DNA of 9,875 nt from Candidatus Bathyarchaeota archaeon (lineage in GTDB: Archaea > Thermoproteota > Bathyarchaeia > Bathyarchaeales > SOJC01). Shown here one piece after another: positions 5,653-9,875 of this stretch. How positions within the stretch are numbered: the stretch's first letter is position 1; each line of letters opens with the position of its first letter. Below the pieces are notes generated by a model, which saw only the letters and a list, made by a program, of their open reading frames with translations, made no database searches and was not told the origin of the DNA. The stretch lies in contig DAOWHM010000074.1 of assembly GCA_030641425.1 (NCBI GenBank), positions 1-9,875 on the forward strand, in the 5' to 3' direction. The translations under genes were made by a program, and so were the position numbers.

Positions 5653-6717
5653 TCAATCATTTTTCCAAAATCCTTTACGGTGTAATCTCTTGCCTAGGTA
5701 GACTAAGCTTAGCATGATTGGCACCTCCCAGAACAAGCCCATCGTCGTTCCTAAAGCAGCTTGCGAGCCTAATCCATAAAGACTAATAGCAACTGCAATT
5801 GCGATCTCGAAATGACTAGAAGAACCAATTATCACTGAGATGATTGCCTCTCTATATCGAAGACCTGCAAACCTAGTAACAAATAAGTTGAAACCAACAA
5901 CTATACCAAAACCTAATAACAACGGGATCGAAACAAGCACCATCTCCTCAGGATGTTGAATTAACACATTCCCATTCAAAGAGAATAGCACAACTAACGT
6001 TGTCAAGAGAGCAAGTACAGCTATTTTGCCCACTGCTGGCCTATAAATATCACAGAACCAAATTTCACCCTTTCTACTTATAACATATTTCTTTGAGATA
6101 TAACCGAAGACCAAAGGAATTCCGATAAAAACAAACACAGAGAGCAAGAGAGCAACTCTGTCAATCTGGATATTCTGAACTCCAGTTAACAAAGAGACAA
6201 TTGGCGCATATAGGAACATTATCGTTATCGTGTTTAAACTAGTGTTAATAATATTCTGCTCTTGGTTTCCGTCTGCAAGAACACCCCACACTAGAACCAT
6301 CGCAGTGCAGGGGCTAGACCCTAGCAGTATTAAGGACACAATTAATTGATCATGATTAGCTAAAAACATGTAAGCCAGAAAAGCAGTCACTAGCGGTGCC
6401 CAGACCCAATTGGAGATAAGTGTCAGGACAATCGGTTTTGGGTTATGCATCAGTTTTCGCAATTCCTTCAACTGTAGATTCAAGATAGCGGGATACATCA
6501 TTAGAAACAAACATATGCCGATAGGGATTGATATTCCGCTAATCTGCAAACTGTTGATTGCAGTGCTTAGGGCTGGGAAATATTGTGATAGAAACAGCCC
6601 TAATAGCATGCACATGGCGACCCATGCTGCGAGATATTTCTCGAATATCCCCAGCTTGCCACCTTCTTTATTCAGGCTGGTATTCCTCCTCAAATTATAT
6701 GTTTGGGAACGACACAT
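5653..6717 (-). CDS. acr3: Arsenite efflux transporter, Acr3 family
   Basis: This membrane carrier (354 aa from this ATG) has about ten hydrophobic segments and belongs to the Acr3/bile-acid-sodium-symporter group that expels As(III), and in some members Sb(III). The signature is LLGSSPCTAMVLVWG (131-145), with C137 at the position of the Cys essential for arsenite passage in characterised Acr3 proteins. FWEVPIML (329-336) carries E331, matching the conserved GPLxEVP glutamate, here without the Pro-Leu. SSHFEIAIAVAI (300-311) corresponds to the usual SSNFELAIAVA. The N-terminus is doubtful: a perfect AGGAGG at 6685-6690 lies inside the first 22 codons. The usual family start is nearer GIFEKYLAAW (residue 23 on), so translation may begin at CTG 6675 or close by. 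It diverges from arsR, which probably represses it. Confidence 0.9.
   Translation of the reverse strand: MCRSQTYNLRRNTSLNKEGGKLGIFEKYLAAWVAMCMLLGLFLSQYFPALSTAINSLQISGISIPIGICLFLMMYPAILNLQLKELRKLMHNPKPIVLTLISNWVWAPLVTAFLAYMFLANHDQLIVSLILLGSSPCTAMVLVWGVLADGNQEQNIINTSLNTITIMFLYAPIVSLLTGVQNIQIDRVALLLSVFVFIGIPLVFGYISKKYVISRKGEIWFCDIYRPAVGKIAVLALLTTLVVLFSLNGNVLIQHPEEMVLVSIPLLLGFGIVVGFNLFVTRFAGLRYREAIISVIIGSSSHFEIAIAVAISLYGLGSQAALGTTMGLFWEVPIMLSLVYLGKRLHRKGFWKND
6685..6690 (-). promoter_or_regulatory. Perfect Shine-Dalgarno inside the long acr3 reading frame
   Basis: AGGAGG on the minus strand sits 25-30 bases downstream of the ATG at 6717. There is no ATG, GTG or TTG 5-12 nt after it. The only reasonable codon at that distance is CTG at 6673-6675, nine bases away. 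Either a CTG start is used, or the upstream ATG is leaderless and the match is fortuitous. Confidence 0.5.
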
Positions 6718-6744
6718 TTAAGTTTGTGAATCTGAAAGGAATCG

Positions 6745-6766
6745 CAAAACATATTTAGATATTTTG
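6745..6766. promoter_or_regulatory. Imperfect dyad in the shared acr3/arsR promoter, candidate ArsR operator
   Basis: CAAAA (6745-6749) and TTTTG (6762-6766) are inverted around a 12-bp centre that itself has partial symmetry (ATAT/ATA) and contains TATTTAG, a box A-like element for both directions. It lies between the acr3 start and the arsR start. ArsR dimers bind AT-rich imperfect dyads overlapping the promoter, so binding here would block both genes until As(III) arrives. The site is predicted from position and symmetry only. Confidence 0.4.
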
Positions 6767-6790
6767 ATACCAAGTCTATGTGATGACTTC

Positions 6791-7180
6791 ATGACTCTCA
6801 AACAGAAATCCAAAGTGAGCAAAAGGCTTGAACGTTTAGTAAAATCGGGAATCTGCCCGGCTGAAAACATTTCAAAATACGCTGCAGAGCTCAAACAGTT
6901 GGTTCATGAAATATCCGATGAGGATAAGGTTAGAAGACAAAGTCGATTGTTTAAGGCGCTCGCTGATGCAACAAGGTTGAAAATCTTGTTGCTTCTTGAT
7001 ATTCGAGAAATGTGCGTTTGCGAGATAATGGTTGCACTAAACTTGACTCAGCCTACAGCTTCTCATCATTTAGGCATATTGGAACAGGCGAGGTTTGTCG
7101 ATGCTAGGCATGAGGGAAAATGGGTCTTTTACAGTTTAAGAGACAAGGAAACGATAAACCTTCTGAAACTCACAAAATGA
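6791..7180 (+). CDS. arsR: Arsenic-responsive repressor ArsR
   Basis: The 129-aa winged-helix repressor has SRLFKALADATRLKILLLL (51-69) and the metal site MCVCEIM (74-80). C75 and C77 form the CVC motif of As(III)/Sb(III)-sensing ArsR proteins. The recognition helix is LTQPTASHHLGIL (85-97), and WVFYSLRD (111-118) forms the wing. Metal binding should release the operator in front of acr3, the divergent target. About 50 residues precede the conserved core, including ICPAEN with C22, which is longer than the family norm. C22 could supply a third ligand. The start is ATG 6791, with GTGAT at 6780-6784. An in-frame TTG at 6764 would add nine residues but overlaps the proposed operator and promoter. 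The stop TGA is followed by 81 in-frame sense nucleotides up to the ATG of the next small ORF. Confidence 0.94.
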   Translation: MTLKQKSKVSKRLERLVKSGICPAENISKYAAELKQLVHEISDEDKVRRQSRLFKALADATRLKILLLLDIREMCVCEIMVALNLTQPTASHHLGILEQARFVDARHEGKWVFYSLRDKETINLLKLTK

Positions 7181-7261
7181 TGCACGAGTGTACTTTTCGT
7201 TGTGGGAAGAAAAAAGAGGGAAGATCGCGTGATATCTCCTTGGAGTGGAGGGTTCAAATGC

Positions 7262-7366
7262 ATGCATTGGCTCTACGAGTTCATCAATCTCCATTTCGGA
7301 AAGCATTTCAGAATAATTAAAATAGCGGCTCTAAGTCTATCCTTTCATAGATGTGCCATGGCATGA
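7262..7366 (+). CDS. Candidate 34-aa microprotein between arsR and the sulfur carrier
   Basis: ATG 7262 follows a strong GGAGGGT (7247-7253) by eight bases. The stop TGA (7364-7366) overlaps ATG 7363 of the sulfur-carrier gene as ATGA, the layout of translationally coupled genes. The product opens MHWLYEFINLHFGKHF and is rich in aromatic, His and hydrophobic residues, with RIIKIAALSLSF (17-28) as a possible short hydrophobic helix. No family is recognised. The competing ATG 7258, one frame away and four bases from the same Shine-Dalgarno, would give a 20-aa peptide. The good ribosome site and the exact overlap are the only support; there is no homology evidence. Confidence 0.35.
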   Translation: MHWLYEFINLHFGKHFRIIKIAALSLSFHRCAMA

Positions 7367-7650
7367 AGGTAAAGGTGGAGTACCTCGGTTTCATCAAGAA
7401 CATGCTAAACAAACGAATCGAAGAGTTCGAGCTGAAAGAGGGAACGGCCCTTCGAGAACTTCTAGGAAAACTGTCAGACTCCTACGGAAAACCTTTCAAA
7501 AAAGAGGTTTTCGAACGAGGACAAGGAGACCTAAAATATGGTTTTGTAGCCACCGTGAACGGGGTATTAGTAGGTCAACTCGATGGAGTTAAGACACAGC
7601 TAAAAGATGGAGATCGAGTAATCCTCATGTCACTAATGAGTGGTGGCTAG
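7363..7650 (+). CDS. MoaD/ThiS-family ubiquitin-like sulfur carrier (SAMP-like)
   Basis: The 95-aa beta-grasp protein begins MKVKVEYLGFIKNMLNK and contains the conserved turn VATVNGVLV (62-70). It ends DGDRVILMSLMSGG, with the C-terminal Gly-Gly that is adenylated and thiocarboxylated by an E1/MoeB-like enzyme. Members donate sulfur for molybdopterin or thiamine or for tRNA thiolation, and in archaea some (SAMPs) are conjugated to proteins. Nothing here decides among these, as no E1, MoaE or ThiG gene is adjacent. The ATG at 7363 matches the family's normal start; in-frame ATG 7351 would add four residues. No Shine-Dalgarno precedes either. Coupling to the upstream small ORF, or a near-leaderless transcript from AATTAAAAT (about 7314-7322), would explain that. 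Confidence 0.88.
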   Translation: MKVKVEYLGFIKNMLNKRIEEFELKEGTALRELLGKLSDSYGKPFKKEVFERGQGDLKYGFVATVNGVLVGQLDGVKTQLKDGDRVILMSLMSGG

Positions 7651-7711
7651 GCAACGCCCATAAATGTTATTGCTGGCTTTTTCTACTAGCATTCTCCTCT
7701 GAGGAATTATT

Positions 7712-8776
7712 ATGAGGAATCGACTAAAGAAACTGCAAGCAGCATTCGCAGGAGAATTCGACGGTCACATAATAGTCAACGAGATAAATATGCTATATCT
7801 AACCAGCTTCTTAGGTGCGGCTGTGATGCTGGTCCCAAAGGAAGGAGAAAGCACTCTCTATGTTTATGGGGTGAATTATGAGGCAGCAAGAATAGATGCA
7901 AAGAACTGCAGGATAGAGCAAGTGAAGAGAGGAGAGAAAGCCTTCAAAAAACTGGCAGAACAAATTAAAGATCTCAAATTGAAGAAGCTTTGCTTTGATG
8001 CTATGAGTTTTCAGATTCATCAGAAGCTTAAGAAAGCCTTGAAGAGAAATATATCTCTCAAAGGAAAGAGTCAGTTCATCTGGAGCCTCCGTAAGATAAA
8101 GGATGGTGAAGAGTTAAAAAAGATGAGAAAAGCTGCTGAATTGACTGTTGAAGGAATGCAAAGAGCTTATGAAGTCGCGAAGCGAGGAACTAAGGAGATC
8201 GAAGTGGCAGCGGAAATCGAATATGCAATGCGCAAATATGGTTCTTATGGAGTAGCTTTCGACACAATAGTTGCTTCGGGGCCTCATTCAGCCTATCCTC
8301 ATGGTGGGTGTGGGGAACGGAAATTGACGAAGGGCGATCTTGTTGTCATAGACATTGGGGCGACATACAAGAGCTATCGATCAGATTTGACACGAACAAT
8401 TGCTGTTGGCAAACCAACTGCAAAGCAGAAGAAGATTCATGATGTTGTTAAGGAAGCCCAAGAAGCAGCATTCCAGAAGATCTCTGATGGAACAAAAGCT
8501 TCCGAGCCGGATGCGTGCGCTAGAACTCTTATTGAAGATGCAGGACACGGTGATTACTTTGTGCATGGTCTTGGTCATGGGGTAGGTTTAGAAGTACATG
8601 AGCAACCTGTTCTAAACTCTACCAGTAAAGATGTTCTAAGGACTGGCAATGTTGTCACTGATGAGCCTGGCGTGTATATCGTTGGGTTTGGTGGTGTTCG
8701 AATTGAAGACACTGTTTTGGTGAGAGAAGGTAAGGCTGAGAGGTTGACCAAGGGACCTTATGTTTTAGAAATCTAA
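7712..8776 (+). CDS. M24-family metallopeptidase, Xaa-Pro dipeptidase/aminopeptidase-like
   Basis: The 354-aa protein has the two-domain layout of archaeal prolidases. A creatinase-type N-domain (1-125) is followed by a pita-bread catalytic domain. The five metal ligands are present: D214 (VVIDIGAT), D225 (RSDLTRT), H289 (VHGLGHGVG), E318 (DEPGVY) and E332 (VRIEDTV). The supporting His residues H192 and H197 (GPHSAYPHGG) and H296 (EVHEQP) are also visible. It should cleave peptides next to proline in the cytosol with two metal ions (Co/Mn type), recycling peptides. Dipeptidase versus aminopeptidase cannot be told. The start is ATG 7712, with GAGGA at 7701-7705 six bases upstream. It follows the sulfur-carrier gene after about 60 bp and may be cotranscribed, though a functional link is not evident. 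Confidence 0.93.
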   Translation: MRNRLKKLQAAFAGEFDGHIIVNEINMLYLTSFLGAAVMLVPKEGESTLYVYGVNYEAARIDAKNCRIEQVKRGEKAFKKLAEQIKDLKLKKLCFDAMSFQIHQKLKKALKRNISLKGKSQFIWSLRKIKDGEELKKMRKAAELTVEGMQRAYEVAKRGTKEIEVAAEIEYAMRKYGSYGVAFDTIVASGPHSAYPHGGCGERKLTKGDLVVIDIGATYKSYRSDLTRTIAVGKPTAKQKKIHDVVKEAQEAAFQKISDGTKASEPDACARTLIEDAGHGDYFVHGLGHGVGLEVHEQPVLNSTSKDVLRTGNVVTDEPGVYIVGFGGVRIEDTVLVREGKAERLTKGPYVLEI

Positions 8777-8841
8777 TAGAAACTTCCAAAAGTATTACTA
8801 AAATTAAAGAAAATCGACTTGTCTCAAAGCTAATCACATAA

Positions 8842-8849
8842 TTTATATA
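8842..8849 (+). promoter_or_regulatory. Consensus box A TTTATATA for the Lrp-like gene
   Basis: TTTATATA is centred about 27-28 bp before the ATG at 8874. Archaeal transcripts start about 25-27 bp after the box A centre, so the mRNA should begin at or next to the start codon. No Shine-Dalgarno precedes the ATG, which supports a leaderless message. Confidence 0.68.
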
Positions 8850-8861
8850 CTACTCTGTAAT

Positions 8862-8878
8862 ATATGCAAAAATATGCA
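8862..8878. repeat. ATATGCA direct repeat, 10-bp spacing, over the Lrp-like start
   Basis: ATATGCA occurs at 8862-8868 and 8872-8878, exactly one helical turn apart, spanning the predicted transcription start and the start codon. This spacing would place two monomers on one face of the helix and could serve autoregulation. With only two short copies, chance is quite possible. Confidence 0.35.
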
Positions 8879-9338
8879 CCCAGAAAAAATCCCAAAGCTC
8901 CTGTACGAATTGATAAAGAATTCCCGAAGAAGCGACAGAGATTTAGCAAAAGTCCTCGGCTTCTCACAACCCACTATCACAAGAACACGTAGAAAACTTG
9001 AAGACGAGAAATATGTTCTGCAATACACTACTATACCAGACCTCACCAAAATCGGATTCGAGATAGCAGCCTTCACCTTCACTCAACGACCACCACAAGG
9101 AACGGACGCGTTCTACAAACAGCTTAATAATAACCCCAGAGTCGTGTTCATCTCTGACGGTAATGGACTTGGAGGAAAGAACGTCGTGATCGTCACATTA
9201 CACAAGAACTACAGCGATTACGCAAACTTCATCTCAGACATACGAAAGACAAATTCCATCCAATCGACAAGTTCTTTCATTGCTCCACTCGGAGTAATAG
9301 TGAAACACTTCTCACTCTCGAGTCTAGAAAAGGTTTAA
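8874..9338 (+). CDS. Lrp/AsnC-like winged-helix transcription regulator
   Basis: The 154-aa protein starts with an AsnC-type HTH. The core is LLYELIKNSRRSDRDLAKVL (9-28), the recognition helix is FSQPTITRTRRKLEDEKY (30-47), and the connecting LQYTTIPDLTKIGFEIAAFTF follows (49-69). The C-terminal half (70-150) has alternating strands and helices compatible with a RAM-like or related sensor fold, such as RVVFISDGNG, KNVVIVTLHKNYSDYANFI and IVKHFSL. It lacks a textbook RAM ligand motif, so the effector is unknown. Feast/famine-type regulators of this size form dimers or octamers and often control their own gene. The gene is predicted to be leaderless (box A at 8842-8849) and stands alone. Confidence 0.85.
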   Translation: MHPEKIPKLLYELIKNSRRSDRDLAKVLGFSQPTITRTRRKLEDEKYVLQYTTIPDLTKIGFEIAAFTFTQRPPQGTDAFYKQLNNNPRVVFISDGNGLGGKNVVIVTLHKNYSDYANFISDIRKTNSIQSTSSFIAPLGVIVKHFSLSSLEKV

Positions 9339-9385
9339 ACTCCTCTTCAAACGATCACCAATGCAGACACAAGCTACTACTTAGA

Positions 9386-9403
9386 CTACTGTCAACAGAG
9401 TAG
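9386..9403. repeat. Inverted repeat CTACT-N8-AGTAG downstream of the Lrp-like gene
   Basis: CTACT (9386-9390) and AGTAG (9399-9403) are inverted around GTCAACAG, and an additional ACTACT lies just upstream. It sits between the regulator and the recombinase stub. It could be a hairpin ending the regulator transcript, though no T-run follows, or a scar of the event that truncated the recombinase. Confidence 0.28.
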
Positions 9404-9421
9404 ACCTCGCATTGCGCATAC

Positions 9422-9790
9422 ATGCATAAGGTACGAATTGGGCAAGAAGAACACTATAGACCCAGAGATGTAGAATTTCATAGAGAGCTATATGCTGAAA
9501 AAGCTATGCCATTCTTAAGGCTTGAAACAGCTACGCCTACAGAAACAGAAAAGACCATTGAAGAGCTAAAGAAGCAATTGGCGGAGAGAGATGAGGAAAT
9601 CACCGCGATGAAAGAAACGATTGCTAAAATCGAACCTGTAATCGAGTTCGTAAATAGCTTTAACCAACCTAAGCAACTAAAGGAAATTCTAGACTGGCTC
9701 AAACATGAATTCGCAGCTGACCCGAGATTGCGACCTGTAAAAGTAGAGTTCTCTCTATATATGCATGCATCGCCAAGAGAAAAGGTATAA
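9422..9790 (+). pseudogene. C-terminal stub of an archaeal tyrosine recombinase/integrase
   Basis: The 122-codon frame begins MHKVRIGQEEHYRPRDVEF. This resembles the last part of archaeal phage-type integrases, where GHK...YYRP carries the catalytic Tyr (here Y12 of HYRP), followed by a helix of the EEYLKAMPFLTI type (here HRELYAEKAMPFLRLE). A coiled coil follows at about 42-75 (TIEELKKQLAERDEEITAMKE), also common at the tail of these enzymes. The catalytic core (Arg, His, Arg) should lie upstream, but only 83 bp separate this frame from the Lrp-like gene and a stop is met in frame at 9404-9406. The gene is therefore 5'-truncated. The ATG at 9422 may be incidental. It could also be a genuine small coiled-coil protein born from the remnant. 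Confidence 0.55.
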
Positions 9791-9875
9791 CTAAGAAAGA
9801 AGGTTTGGAGCAATTAGTAGTTGAAGATTTAGAGCTTCTAGAAAAAGAGGAAGAAAGACGCTTAGAGATAGCTAA
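9721..9875 (+). other. Open frame running off the window end, shifted from the stub
   Basis: Frame 1 is open from 9721 to the last base, after in-frame stops at 9706 and 9718. It reads KKEGLEQLVVEDLELLEK and then a Glu/Arg-rich stretch, strongly coding-like after about 9790, where the recombinase frame stops. The only plausible in-frame start is TTG 9805, which has AAGG directly against it and no proper spacer. It may be the continuation of the stub after a one-base indel near 9780, or the start of another gene beyond the window. Confidence 0.3.

Noticed and set aside
5478..5660. Minus ORF running through the tRNA
   Set aside because: It reads the complement of tRNA-Gln; the perfect cloverleaf explains the sequence.
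7258..7267. ATGCATGCAT also present at 9761-9770
   Set aside because: A self-complementary 10-mer found twice about 2.5 kb apart in coding contexts; expected by chance and no longer flanking match.
7120..7320. Plus ORF overlapping arsR (MGLLQFKRQG...), including an ATG 7177 start with ATGA overlap to the arsR stop
   Set aside because: Mostly a shifted reading of arsR; the portion after 7177 has a C-x3-C but no ribosome site, and the ORF at 7262 has the better start and downstream junction.
7353..7592. 79-codon Arg-rich plus ORF within the sulfur-carrier gene
   Set aside because: Shifted frame of the MoaD/ThiS-like gene, whose fold and Gly-Gly end are clear.
9478..9813. 111-codon minus ORF opposite the recombinase stub
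   Set aside because: Ser/Phe-rich antisense of the coiled-coil coding strand; typical of the complement of Glu/Lys-rich codons.

Overview
The window reads as a chromosomal stretch from an archaeon. The evidence is a FEN-1 endonuclease with a PCNA-binding tail, deoxyhypusine synthase, a stand-alone TRAM protein, a small OB-fold ssDNA-binding protein, an Lrp/AsnC-like regulator with a TTTATATA box A, and an apparently leaderless start. The gene content and the look of the winged-helix and Lrp-like proteins suggest a TACK-type lineage, possibly Bathyarchaeia. That placement is an impression from family resemblance and was not tested. Base composition looks moderately AT-rich throughout, with no obvious compositional break.

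Left block (1-3841). A small winged-helix protein (minus) and a TTG-started NfnA/SudB-type flavoprotein (plus) diverge from a 230-bp spacer that holds a perfect dyad. The usual partner NfnB/SudA is not next to the flavoprotein. Instead there are about 390 bp with no convincing gene, only small ORFs and a 12-bp direct repeat. An information-processing run on the plus strand follows: OB-fold ssDNA-binding protein, TRAM protein, deoxyhypusine synthase, and a Cys-rich 72-aa protein coupled to the synthase by a 4-nt GTGA overlap.

Middle block (3842-5583). On the minus strand lie a two-helix membrane protein with a histone-H1-like basic tail and FEN-1. tRNA-Gln(UUG), with an encoded CCA, diverges from FEN-1 on the plus strand.

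Right block (5584-9875). A divergent arsenic pair, Acr3 efflux pump (minus) and ArsR with a CVC metal site (plus), shares a promoter region containing an imperfect dyad. ArsR is followed by a candidate 34-aa microprotein with a good Shine-Dalgarno, whose stop overlaps the start of a MoaD/ThiS-like sulfur carrier. Then come an M24 (Xaa-Pro dipeptidase-like) peptidase, a leaderless Lrp/AsnC-like regulator, and what looks like the C-terminal stub of an archaeal tyrosine recombinase. That last item marks decayed mobile DNA at the right edge.

Most of the window is ordinary core-genome content. The less ordinary items are the Cys-rich protein coupled to deoxyhypusine synthase, the membrane-anchored basic-tail protein, the orphan NfnA, the microprotein between arsR and the sulfur carrier, the start-site puzzle of acr3, and the integrase remnant. 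Five of the eight protein genes in the left half start with TTG or GTG.
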